Below, piece by piece: positions 52,257 to 61,200 of a stretch of DNA of 64,000 bases. The position numbers and the translations under genes were made by a program. The stretch is from Anaerolinea thermophila (GTDB lineage Bacteria > Chloroflexota > Anaerolineae > Anaerolineales > Anaerolineaceae): NCBI RefSeq assembly GCF_020723905.1, contig NZ_DYHZ01000007.1:167839-231838 (forward strand). Reading direction: 5' to 3'. Below the pieces are notes generated by a model. The model ran no database searches. It was given only the letters and a program-made list of their open reading frames with translations, and had not been told where the DNA came from. Position 1 is the first letter of the stretch, and every line of letters starts with the position of its first letter.

Positions 52257-54169
52257 ACTGTTACCTTCTCTTTGATGGGGGTCTTCCTGCGCACCGGTGG
52301 GCATTTCCAGGCTTCTGCGGGTGTTTTTGCCCGAATGTCATTAAACGTGGGAAGGATCCCGCAGGCGTAACACTGTCCTCTGCAGTCGTCCCGAAGGGTA
52401 CCGCTCAGACTGTTCTGGTATTCCTTCTTCAGGTACGAAGGGCGCACGGCAATGCTGATGTGTGACCAGGGGAGTACCTCGTCAAGGTCGCGTTTGCGGT
52501 AACTGTAAAAAGCAGGATCGAGTTGGCACTCTTCAAAGGCCTGTATCCAGCGTTCAAAGAGGAAATGTTCCTGCCAGGCATCAAATTTCGCACCAAGTTG
52601 CCAGGCACGCAAAATGACCTGTCCGATTCGTCGATCTCCCCGCGAGAGCCAGGCTTCGTGCAGAGTTACTTTGGGATCAACCCAGTTCAATTTGAATCCC
52701 TGACCGCGCAACCCCTGCCGCAGTAAGGTTTGTTTGGCTTGAATTTGCTCCATGGTATCCACCGAAACCCACTGGAATGGAGTATGTGGTTTGGGGATAA
52801 AGGTGCTTACTCCCGCGTGGACTTTTGCACGTCCACCGCAAATTCTGCGTCCTTCGCGCAACACCGCATGGCACAAATCCATAATGGCTTGCACGTCATC
52901 CAGGGTTTCCTCAGGGTGTCCAATCATGAAGTACAACTTGATGGTCGTCCATCCCTGAGAAAAAATAGCGCGGGCGGTTTCCAGAATCTGTTCGTGAGGA
53001 ATATATTTGTTGATTACTCTGCGCATCCGTTCGGAAGCGGCTTCGGGAGCAAGGGTGAACCCCCCGCTGGGTTTGAGCGATTTCAGTTCTTTCATCAACT
53101 CCACGGAGAAAGACTCAATGCGCAGGGAAGGCAAAGACACGGTGATTTTCTGGTCTCCAAAGCGGCTGGCAACGGCTTCTACCAGTTCCCGGATATGCGT
53201 ATAGTCAGAAGACGCCAGGGAAAGCAGTCCCACTTCTTCATAGCCGGTGGCTTCCAGGGCGGCTTCAATGGCTTGCAGAATTTCTTCCACCGGTCGTTCC
53301 CTCACCGGACGGGTGACCATGCCGGCATGGCAGAATCGGCATCCACGGGTGCACCCGCGCATGATTTCAATGGGGATGCGGTTATGTACGATGTCAATAG
53401 AAGGGACGATGAACCGTGTTACCGGTGGGGGAAGTTGAGCCACTATCCGTTTGACGACCGGCAAAGGCGCTTCTTCCACCCTGGGCGCGATTCGCCTGAC
53501 GGTGCCATTGGGGTGATATTCCACCTCGTACAATCGAGGAACATACATACCCGGAATCTTTGCCAGTTTTACCCAGAGAGTCTCGCGGGTTTCACTGCTT
53601 TGCTTCCATTCCTGGTAGACATCCACAATTTCATGGATGATTTCCTCACCCTCTCCAATGGCAAAAGCATCAATGAAGGGCGACATGGGTTCCGGGTTAA
53701 AAGCGGCGTGCCCACCGGCGATTACCAGAGGATGCCGCTCATTGCGTTCTTCCGCCAGCACAGGCAACCCGGCAAGGTCAAGGATATTCAGCACATTGGT
53801 GTACAGGCTCTCATACGGCAGGGTAAACGCCAGAATGTCAAACTGTTGAAGGGGGTGTTTACTCTCAAGAGAGTACAGCGGCATGCCAAGAGATCGCATC
53901 TGGCTTTCCATGTCCGTCCATGGAGCGTAGGCGCGTTCTGCCAGTGCGTCTGCGCGGCGGTTGATTTCGTCATACAGAATGGTCAAACCAAGGTTGGGTA
54001 AACCCAGATCGTAAATGTCGGGAAAAATCAGGGCAACATGGGTTTGCACACTGTCCCATGGCTTTACGATTTGATTGAGTTCTCCGCCGGTATAACGACC
54101 GGGCTTTTGTACTTTTAAGAGGATTCGATCGAGAACCGATTCAATTTGTTCGGGAGGCCAGATAGCCAT
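52253..54169 (-). CDS. TIGR03960 family radical SAM protein
   Basis: 638 residues. An N-terminal cobalamin-binding-like region is followed by a radical SAM domain with the cluster-binding C-x3-C-x2-C in MRGCTRGCRFCHAGMVTRPV, then LASSDYTHIRELV and TLAPEAASERMRRVINK. The C-terminal region has a further Cys pair (CRGQCYACG). It generates a 5'-deoxyadenosyl radical, but the substrate is unknown. It overlaps the SDR gene by one nucleotide. Confidence 0.93.
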   Translation of the reverse strand: MAIWPPEQIESVLDRILLKVQKPGRYTGGELNQIVKPWDSVQTHVALIFPDIYDLGLPNLGLTILYDEINRRADALAERAYAPWTDMESQMRSLGMPLYSLESKHPLQQFDILAFTLPYESLYTNVLNILDLAGLPVLAEERNERHPLVIAGGHAAFNPEPMSPFIDAFAIGEGEEIIHEIVDVYQEWKQSSETRETLWVKLAKIPGMYVPRLYEVEYHPNGTVRRIAPRVEEAPLPVVKRIVAQLPPPVTRFIVPSIDIVHNRIPIEIMRGCTRGCRFCHAGMVTRPVRERPVEEILQAIEAALEATGYEEVGLLSLASSDYTHIRELVEAVASRFGDQKITVSLPSLRIESFSVELMKELKSLKPSGGFTLAPEAASERMRRVINKYIPHEQILETARAIFSQGWTTIKLYFMIGHPEETLDDVQAIMDLCHAVLREGRRICGGRAKVHAGVSTFIPKPHTPFQWVSVDTMEQIQAKQTLLRQGLRGQGFKLNWVDPKVTLHEAWLSRGDRRIGQVILRAWQLGAKFDAWQEHFLFERWIQAFEECQLDPAFYSYRKRDLDEVLPWSHISIAVRPSYLKKEYQNSLSGTLRDDCRGQCYACGILPTFNDIRAKTPAEAWKCPPVRRKTPIKEKVTV

Positions 54170-54960
54170 TAAAACACTCCTTTATACATACCGCCATCTA
54201 CCGGTAACATGACACCTGTCAAATAGGATGCCGCAGGTGATAACAGGAATACTGCGGCGCGGGCAAATTCTTCGGGTTTTGCAATGCGCCTGAAGGGAGA
54301 TTCGCCTGCCTGTTTTTCCATTTCCTCGACCACGCTGGTCTGATTGGCTCTGGCGCGGGCTTCCAGCAGTTCGGCAATCCGCTCGGTTTCCACCCATGCG
54401 GGAAGGATGGAGTTTACGCGAATGTTCCAGTGTCCCAGTTCCAGTGCCAGGGATTTGGTCAAGCCCACAGTTGCGGCACGTACCGCATTCGACAGAATCA
54501 GGTTGGGGATGGGTTGCTTTACCGAGATCGAGGTAATGGTGAGGATAGAAGGGCTTGCGCTTTGCTTCAAAACAGGCAATGCCGCACGGATGAGCCGTAC
54601 ATGCGCCATCAGGCATAAATCAATGGCTCTTTGCCAGTCCTCGTCACTCAGGTCCTCAAAAGTGCCGGGTTTGGGTCCGCCAGTGTTGGTGACCAGCAAA
54701 TCCAGACCGCCAAAATGTTCCACAGTGTGCTTGACCAGCAGGAATGGAAGGTCTGGAGCCGTAACATCGCCGGGAACTGCCAGCACGGGTGAGCCGGTTT
54801 CACGCTGGATTTGCTCTGCGGCGCTGTTCAGGCGAGAGGGATCCCGGCTGTTAAGCACCACCTGAGCGCCTTCCTGTGCCAGAAGTCGGGCAGTGGCAAA
54901 TCCCAGCCCCCGGCTTGCACCGGTGACCAGAGCAATCTTTCCTCGCAGACTTAAATCCAT
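54169..54960 (-). CDS. Short-chain dehydrogenase/reductase
   Basis: 263 residues. NAD(P) motif TGASRGLGFATARLL; NTGG as the equivalent of NAG; and SDR active-site Ser/Tyr region altered: after TITSISVKQPIPNLILSNAVRAATVGLTKSLA the usual Tyr of Y-x3-K is replaced by Leu/Ile context (LILSNAVRA), so the standard YxxxK cannot be assigned. It resembles the 3-oxoacyl-ACP reductase-like group of SDRs in which this occurs. Substrate unknown. Gene order puts it between DUF503 and the radical SAM gene, in one operon. Confidence 0.88.
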   Translation of the reverse strand: MDLSLRGKIALVTGASRGLGFATARLLAQEGAQVVLNSRDPSRLNSAAEQIQRETGSPVLAVPGDVTAPDLPFLLVKHTVEHFGGLDLLVTNTGGPKPGTFEDLSDEDWQRAIDLCLMAHVRLIRAALPVLKQSASPSILTITSISVKQPIPNLILSNAVRAATVGLTKSLALELGHWNIRVNSILPAWVETERIAELLEARARANQTSVVEEMEKQAGESPFRRIAKPEEFARAAVFLLSPAASYLTGVMLPVDGGMYKGVF

Positions 54961-54968
54961 GGCATCCT

Positions 54969-55253
54969 TTACATTAACTCAATGTGATGATCCAGTACTT
55001 CAATGTCCACAAAGTGATCGTGGATGTCATCCAGCGCTTTTTGGAGCAGGCGCTGGATCTGTACCCGGTCATTGCTTAGGGCGGCACAGGCAAGCAGGGC
55101 TTCCTGCCAGTGATCCTGGAGGTCCATTTCAACTGCAGAGACGTTAAACTCACGGTGCAGGCGTGCCAGTACAGGTTTGATGCGTCCACGCTTCTCTTTA
55201 AGAGAAGTGCACCCCGGCAACCGAACATGTATCGAAAGAACGCCTACGGGCAT
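54969..55253 (-). CDS. DUF503 (YlxP-like) protein
   Basis: 94 residues from the ATG at 55253, with AGGTGG upstream; GTG 55262 is an alternative. Begins MPVGVLSIHVRLPGCTSLKE, with the DUF503 pattern KEKRGRIKPVLARLHREFNVSAVEMDLQDHW. In Firmicutes YlxP lies beside rbfA in the infB operon; its role is unsettled. Here it is first in a four-gene minus-strand operon with SDR and radical SAM genes. Confidence 0.92.
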   Translation of the reverse strand: MPVGVLSIHVRLPGCTSLKEKRGRIKPVLARLHREFNVSAVEMDLQDHWQEALLACAALSNDRVQIQRLLQKALDDIHDHFVDIEVLDHHIELM

Positions 55254-55279
55254 AAAATCCACCTGTTTTTGTCCATTTT

Positions 55280-55308
55280 AATATACCCCCATCCATGTCT
55301 ATCGTCAA
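55280..55308 (-). promoter_or_regulatory. Sigma-70 type promoter of the DUF503-SDR-radical SAM operon
   Basis: TTGACG and TATATT are separated by exactly 17 nt on the minus strand, about 27 bp before the DUF503 start. Confidence 0.75.
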
Positions 55309-55339
55309 ATCTTTGCCGGAAAAAGCACCAGATTTCGGC

Positions 55340-56131
55340 TCAGGAGTCGATAAACTCGGTCTCGATGTTTTCAGCGTTCAGCCCTTCACTGCTTGCCGAG
55401 AGTTCAATTTCGCCGAACAATTCCTGTTGGCTGGCCTGTATGATATGCCTTTTGACCAGTTCCAGCATTGCCAGGAAAGTGACAATCCATTCCAGGCGAT
55501 CATTGTGAAAAGCAATCAACGTTCGGAAGGAAGTTCTTCCTACATTCCTTAAGTTTTCCAGAATGCTCTGAATCTTCTCGCGAATGGTAATCCGTGGTTT
55601 GGAGACTACCTTGCTCAGTGCCGGTAGATCCGGCTGACTGATGAAAATCCCTCGAGCGGCTTGAACGAGATCCTGCAGGGAGACGCCGCTCAGATCTAAC
55701 CGGGCTTCCACCTTAACGGAGGGTTGACTTAACCGCAGGTAGGTTCGCAGGTTCCTGGATTCGCGTTCGCCTAGTATCTCTGCCAGTTCCTTAAACCGCT
55801 TATAGATAATCAGTTGACGTGCCAGTGCCTCGCCGGGGTTTTCTTCTTCCGTGGTTCGAGTTTCTGCGGCGGGGCGTGGGAGCAGAGCGGCAGATTTGAT
55901 TTGCACCAGCCTTGCCGCAATGACCAGAAAGGCAGATACCTCTGCGGCGTCGTGATCTTCCAGCTGACTCAAGTAGGACAGATACTGATCCGTTACCTGC
56001 GCTAGCGCCAGCGTGGTGATGTCCAGTTCGGCGCGTTCGATTAACTCCAGCAGAAGATCCAGGGGTCCCTCGTATACGGGGGTCTGAACCCGGTACCCTT
56101 CTGTCTGGAAACCAGCCACCTGAAAACTCAC
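55340..56131 (-). CDS. scpA: Segregation and condensation protein A
   Basis: 263 residues starting at GTG 56131. The kleisin subunit of the Smc-ScpAB condensin. The N-terminal domain has YEGPLDLLLELIERAELDITTLALAQVTDQYL, which binds the Smc neck; the C-terminal winged helix binds the Smc cap. TGC-TATAAT ends 7 nt before the start, so the mRNA is probably leaderless. No scpB is present here; smc lies about 2 kb away on the other strand. Confidence 0.95.
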   Translation of the reverse strand: MSFQVAGFQTEGYRVQTPVYEGPLDLLLELIERAELDITTLALAQVTDQYLSYLSQLEDHDAAEVSAFLVIAARLVQIKSAALLPRPAAETRTTEEENPGEALARQLIIYKRFKELAEILGERESRNLRTYLRLSQPSVKVEARLDLSGVSLQDLVQAARGIFISQPDLPALSKVVSKPRITIREKIQSILENLRNVGRTSFRTLIAFHNDRLEWIVTFLAMLELVKRHIIQASQQELFGEIELSASSEGLNAENIETEFIDS

Positions 56132-56138
56132 GACGGGT

Positions 56139-56147
56139 ATTATAGCA
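56139..56147 (-). promoter_or_regulatory. Extended -10 of scpA, leaderless spacing
   Basis: TGC-TATAAT on the minus strand, 7 nt before GTG 56131. Confidence 0.55.
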
Positions 56148-56175
56148 GATAGACCAGCATCCGGGGAAACTCGGT

Positions 56176-56181
56176 TATAAT
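56176..56181 (+). promoter_or_regulatory. -10 candidate for moaC
   Basis: TATAAT on the plus strand, about 43 nt before the moaC start. No clear -35, so weak support. Confidence 0.3.
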
Positions 56182-56224
56182 ACCTTTTGTGTAAAAATTT
56201 GTCCTTGAAGACGGGTGTTCTCTG

Positions 56225-56713
56225 GTGGATAAAGGCGGTTTAACCCACATTGACGAGAGCGGTTCTGCGCACATGGTGGATGTCAGCGGCAAACCGGACA
56301 CCGAGCGCACGGCAATTGCTCGTGGCGAGGTGATTTTGCGGCCGGAAACGCTGGCTTTAATCCAGCAGGGCCTGATGAAGAAAGGGGATGTGCTTGGTGT
56401 GGCGCAAATTGCCGGTATTTTAGGCGCCAAAAAGACTGCTGAGTTGATCCCTCTCTGTCATCCATTGCCCTTGCATCAGGTAGATGTGCAACTGCAAGTT
56501 GATGAGTCCCTACCCGGCGTGCGGATCACAGCCCTGGCGCGTACAACCGGTAAAACAGGGGTTGAAATGGAAGCCCTTACAGCGGTGGCGGTTGCTGCAT
56601 TGACGGTTTATGATATGGTCAAAGCCGTCGAAAAAGGGGCGCGGATTCACAATATCCGTTTGGTGGAAAAACACGGCGGTTTGAGTGGAGATGTAATTAA
56701 CGAGGAAGCATGA
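56225..56713 (+). CDS. moaC: Cyclic pyranopterin monophosphate synthase
   Basis: 162 residues starting at GTG 56225 (an in-frame stop lies 33 nt upstream). MoaC converts the MoaA product to cyclic pyranopterin monophosphate in molybdenum-cofactor synthesis. Signature: [33 protein letters not shown] with the catalytic region, and [23 protein letters not shown]. Full length. It overlaps the moaD-moaE fusion by 4 nt. Confidence 0.97.
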   Translation: MDKGGLTHIDESGSAHMVDVSGKPDTERTAIARGEVILRPETLALIQQGLMKKGDVLGVAQIAGILGAKKTAELIPLCHPLPLHQVDVQLQVDESLPGVRITALARTTGKTGVEMEALTAVAVAALTVYDMVKAVEKGARIHNIRLVEKHGGLSGDVINEEA

Positions 56714-57411
56714 AAATTGTGATTTTATTGTTTGCTTCTTTAAAAGAGCGGGCGGGTTTTTCCCGGAAAGAGTTCGATTTACCAGACGGAAGCACAGTTC
56801 GGGACTTCAAGCAGTCACTCAGTCAGACCTTCCCGCATCTTGGGGGAGCGCTGGATCATGCTCTGATTGCCATTAATCAACAGTTCGCTTTTGATGAAGA
56901 TGTGATTCCGGAAAATGCTGAGGTGGCTTTGTTTCCTCCCGTCAGTGGGGGTACAGAATTGCCGACCGTGGTTAAGGTAACTACTGAGGTGCTGGATCTG
57001 GATGACCTTCTGGCGCAGATCACGCTGCCAACCACGGGAGCGGCCTGTTTCTTCACCGGTATGGTAAGGGCAAAGACCCAACGCGGTGAACCGCATGACA
57101 CTGTGCGGCTCGAATACGAAGCCTACGTGCCGATGGCGGAAGCCAAGATGGTGCAGGTGGCAGAGGAAATTCGTCAGCGCTGGCCCTCCGTGGAGGGGAT
57201 TGCCATTGTTCAGCGTATTGGACTGCTGGAGGCAGGCACCCCTACTGTGTTGATTGCCTGCACAGCGGCTCATCGAGATACGGGTGTTTTTGAAGCGGCG
57301 CGGTATGGCATTGACCGCTTGAAAGAGATTGTCCCAATCTGGAAGAAAGAAATTGGTCCAAATGGGGAAGTTTGGGTTGAAGGGAAATACCACCCGAAAC
57401 GGGGTGATTAA
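56710..57411 (+). CDS. MoaD-MoaE fusion (molybdopterin synthase)
   Basis: 233 residues. Residues 1-81 are a MoaD ubiquitin-like domain ending in FPPVSGG (Gly80-Gly81), the double Gly that must become a thiocarboxylate. Residues 90-233 are MoaE ([53 protein letters not shown]). MoaE normally takes sulfur from the MoaD C-terminus, so the internal GG implies cleavage after Gly81, as shown for mycobacterial MoaX. The gene is directly coupled to moaC by ATGA. Confidence 0.94.
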   Translation: MKIVILLFASLKERAGFSRKEFDLPDGSTVRDFKQSLSQTFPHLGGALDHALIAINQQFAFDEDVIPENAEVALFPPVSGGTELPTVVKVTTEVLDLDDLLAQITLPTTGAACFFTGMVRAKTQRGEPHDTVRLEYEAYVPMAEAKMVQVAEEIRQRWPSVEGIAIVQRIGLLEAGTPTVLIACTAAHRDTGVFEAARYGIDRLKEIVPIWKKEIGPNGEVWVEGKYHPKRGD

Positions 57412-57514
57412 AACCATTCTAAAGCGATGGCGAACTGAGGGATCGCAAACCGCCGGGTTAGAGAGCGAGCATCCGGGCGGCTTGCGCTCCTCCGGTTCCG
57501 GGGAGGGAAAACCG

Positions 57515-58228
57515 GTGACTGAGAATGCTCTGGCAGAATCGCCGCAGGAATTTGCCAATCGTTTGGGTTTATCCTTCAAGAGTTTTTTCCTGTTGAGTCG
57601 GGCGCTGACCCATCGTTCTTACCTCAATGAGCATCCAGAAGCCATTGAGGATAACGAACGTCTGGAGTTTCTGGGCGATGCCGTTCTGGACTTTGTCGTT
57701 GGTGCCTGGCTGTACAATCGTTATCCCGATATGCCTGAGGGGGATTTAACCCGCATGCGCTCGGTGCTGGTTTCAACCGAGCAACTGGCTGAATTTGCCC
57801 GTAAGGTTGACCTTGGGAGGGCGTTGCGTCTGGGCAAGGGGGAGATGCAGGCTGGCGGGCGGGATCGTCCCGCGTTGTTGTGCGATGCCTTTGAAGCCGT
57901 CATTGGCGCTGTTTATCTGGATTCGGGCATTGACGGGGTGCGCCGCTTCATCGAGCCCATGCTGGAAACCGCCGCCGATGAAATTCTCTCCAAGCAAACC
58001 ATTGAAGATCCTAAAAGCATGCTGCAAGAATGGGCGCAGGGACAGGGTTTTCAGGCGCCGCGTTACATCGTCCGTTCTTCAAGCGGACCGGAACATTCCA
58101 AGCAGTTTGAGGTGGATGTGCTCATTAACGGGCAGATTTACGGGTCGGGCATTGGTTCAAGCAAACAAGCCGCTACCAAATCCGCTGCCGCCGACGCGCT
58201 CCATCGCCTGGGCTTGCTGGAAGATTGA
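57515..58228 (+). CDS. rnc: Ribonuclease III
   Basis: 237 residues from GTG 57515 with GGGAGGG 7 nt upstream; the frame upstream to 57329 overlaps moaDE and lacks RNase III content. Endonuclease domain with signature NERLEFLGDAVL (47-58) and downstream catalytic Asp/Glu (LLCDAFEAVIGAVYLD). A C-terminal double-stranded RNA-binding domain (DPKSMLQEWAQGQGFQAPRY... SKQAATKSAAADAL) follows. It processes rRNA precursors and structured mRNAs. It lies 42 bp before smc, a common gene order. Confidence 0.96.
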   Translation: MTENALAESPQEFANRLGLSFKSFFLLSRALTHRSYLNEHPEAIEDNERLEFLGDAVLDFVVGAWLYNRYPDMPEGDLTRMRSVLVSTEQLAEFARKVDLGRALRLGKGEMQAGGRDRPALLCDAFEAVIGAVYLDSGIDGVRRFIEPMLETAADEILSKQTIEDPKSMLQEWAQGQGFQAPRYIVRSSSGPEHSKQFEVDVLINGQIYGSGIGSSKQAATKSAAADALHRLGLLED

Positions 58229-58243
58229 GATAAGATTCTTATC
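58229..58243. repeat. Palindrome before smc
   Basis: GATAAG-ATT-CTTATC, a 6-bp inverted repeat in the 42-bp gap between rnc and smc. It could be an operator, but may be chance. Confidence 0.2.
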
Positions 58244-58270
58244 CTGGACAGGGGATATCCTAATCTTTTT

Positions 58271-61200
58271 ATGCCATTACTGAAATCGCTGGAACTGCAC
58301 GGATACAAAACCTTTGCCAGCCGCACCCTGTTTGAGTTTCCCGGCATGGTGACGGCAATTGTGGGACCGAATGGCTCGGGAAAATCCAATATTGCGGATG
58401 CCGTTCGCTGGGTGCTGGGAGAGCAGTCCTTCAGTTTATTGCGAGGCAGAAAAACCGAGGACATGATCTTCTCCGGTTCAGAGTTACGCCCGCGGGCGGG
58501 GATGGCTTCAGCGTCCATTCTCTTCGATAATGAAAGCGGCTGGTTGCCCATTGACTATTCCGAGGTGCTCATCACCCGCCGGGCTTACCGGGATGGTTCG
58601 AACGAGTATCTCTTGAACGGTCAACGGGTGCGGTTGAAAGAGATCACTGAACTTCTGGCGCAGTCGGGGCTGGCGGAGCGTACCTACACCATCATCGGAC
58701 AGGGACTGGTGGATGCTGCGCTTTCGCTGAAACCCGAAGAACGCCGGCGTTTCTTCGAGGAAGCCGCCGGCATTGGGCTGTACCGCAGTCGCCGCGAGGA
58801 AGCCCTGCACCGTCTCGATACCACCCGCCGCAATCTGGAACGGGTGCTGGATATCCTCTCCGAACTGGAGCCGCGCCTGAATAGCCTGGAAAAACAAGCC
58901 CGACGCGCCATGGAGTACGAGCAAATCCGCGCCGATTTACGTTTGCTCCTGCGAGACTGGTACGGTTACCACTGGCATCGCGTCCAGCGGGAACTGACTC
59001 TGGCGCGGGAAGCCCTGCTGGCTCAGGAAGAACGCTTTCAACAGGCGCGGGACCACCTTCTTGAAGAGGAACAGCGCAGTGTGGAGATTCGCCAGCGCCT
59101 GAACGAATTGCGCGAAAGCCTGGGAATGCTTCACCGCCAGTCTGCCGAAGCCCATGCGCGCTGGGAAGAGTTCAGCAAGCGCATGGCAGTGCTGGAAGAA
59201 CGTCAGCGCGCTCTGGTGGATCAGCGGCAACGCACCCGGAACGACCTCGAACGGATGGAGGAAGAGGATCAGGCGCGGCTGGAGAAGCGGCAGAGCCTGG
59301 AAGAAGAGTTGACCCGTCTGCAGGAAGAGCAAAAGGAAGCCGAAGAGCGCATGCGCGAAGCCCGAAAGGCGCTGGAAGCCCGCCAGGCAGAGCGCAATCA
59401 ACTGGAAGCCCGGTTGCGCGATGCCCGTCGCTTGCAGACTCAGGCTGAAACCCGGCAGGTGCAGGTGCGCGCCCATCACACCGAACTGCTGCACCGCATC
59501 GAAAATCTCCAAAGCAGTGTACAGTCTCTTCAGCAGGCGCTCAAGCGCGAACAGGATGACCTTCAGCGCGCGCAGGGTCTCCACGCTCAATGGGAGCGCA
59601 ACCGCGCCCAGGCAGAAGAAGCCCGGAAGAAACTGGAGGAGGGGCTGCGCACGCATCAGCAAACCCTGCGAACCCGTGAGGAGGAACGCCGCGCCCTGCA
59701 GGAAGAACGCAATCGCCTGGAAGCCGAAGCCACCCGTCTGCGCGCTCAACTGGAAGTGCTGGAACAGGCGGAGCGTACCTATTCTGGCTTAGCCGAAGGA
59801 GCGCGTTTCCTGCTTCAGGAATCGCGCCAGAAACGTCTGCCCGGGGTGTTTCAGGCGATGAGCAGTCACCTCATCGTCCCGGCAGCGTACGAGCAAGCCA
59901 TTGCCGCCGCGCTGGGTGAACTGGTCAACGCGGTGCTGGTTGAGGGTGTTGGCGATCTGGATGCCGTACTGACTGCCCTGCTTCAGGGCGAGAAGGGACG
60001 CGCCGTTCTGGTGCCGCTGGAACACGCCCGTGTGGGCGAAGGTCTGACCGATGTTGCCAATGAAACCGGCGTGATTGGCGTTGCCGCGCAACTGGTGCAG
60101 GCGACGCCCTCTCTCCGTGCGGTGGTAGATTTGCTTCTGGGCCAGGTTTTGCTGGTAGAGGATCGCGCAACTGCCCGACGCATGGCGGAGCGCATTCCGC
60201 CGCAGGCACGGGTGGTGACTCTGCAGGGAGAGGTGTTTTTCGGCAATGGTGTCATTGTTGCCGGACGTGAGTCCAGGGGGGGCGCCAGCCCGATTGGACG
60301 CGCTCGCCGTTTGCAGGAACTGCGCGCGGCCATCGAAGAAAAGCAAACCCACCTTGAGCAGGTGCAATCGGACCTTCGCACCCTCGAAGCCGAAATTACC
60401 CGCCTGCGGGAGCAGGAAAAAGAACTGGATCGGCAGGTGCGCGAGGCAAATCAAGCCCTGACACGGGCAACCCAGAGCCTGCAGCAAGCCGCCCTGGAGG
60501 TGGAACAGATCCGCCAGCGGCAGGAATACCAGAAAAAACAACTGGCAGGGCTGGAAGCCCAGATTGAAAAAGCGCAAGCCGAAGCCGCACAGGAAGCCCA
60601 GACGCTTCAGGAAATTTCCAGGACCGTTGAACAGACCGCCGAGCAGGTGCGCCTGTTAAACCGCTCGCTCTCGGCTCTGCCGCTGGAAGAGATGCAGGCA
60701 GAGGTGGCTCACTGGAATACCCGCCTTGCTGTAGCCCAGCGCGCCGTGAACGAGGCGCACAGACGTCTTGAGGAACACCGACAGGCGGAAGAAAGCGCCC
60801 GACGCCAGCGGGAGGTGCTTTCCCGGCGACTGGGTGAGGTTGATGTCCTCCTGGGCGAACTGGAGGCCGAGAAAGCGCAGGTGCAGGAACAATCTGCTGA
60901 AATCGGCGCCCGCATTGAGGCACTGCGCACCCGGATTGAGCCTGCCGAGGCGCAGGTGCGTCAACTGGAGCAGGAAGCCGCTGAACAGCAAAACCGCCTG
61001 ATTGCCGCTCAGCAAGCCACCGCCGTGGCAGAACGGCACGTCAACCAGGCTCAACTGGAACTCTCCCGCCAGCGCGAGGCGCTGGACTCCCTGCGCCGCA
61101 AGGTGGAGGATGACTTTGGCATTGTGGCGTTTGAGTATCAGGGCGAAGCCGGTCAGGCACCTCTGCCGCTGGAGGGCATGGTGGAACAACTGCCCAGCCT

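Noticed and set aside
52730-54001. A 423-codon plus-strand frame
   Set aside because: It lies opposite the TIGR03960 radical SAM gene, whose motifs are intact; the composition is that of a shadow frame.
58937-60577. Long minus-strand frames inside smc
   Set aside because: They arise from the Glu/Arg/Gln-rich coiled coil, whose complement reads as Leu/Phe-rich; no ribosome sites or families are seen.
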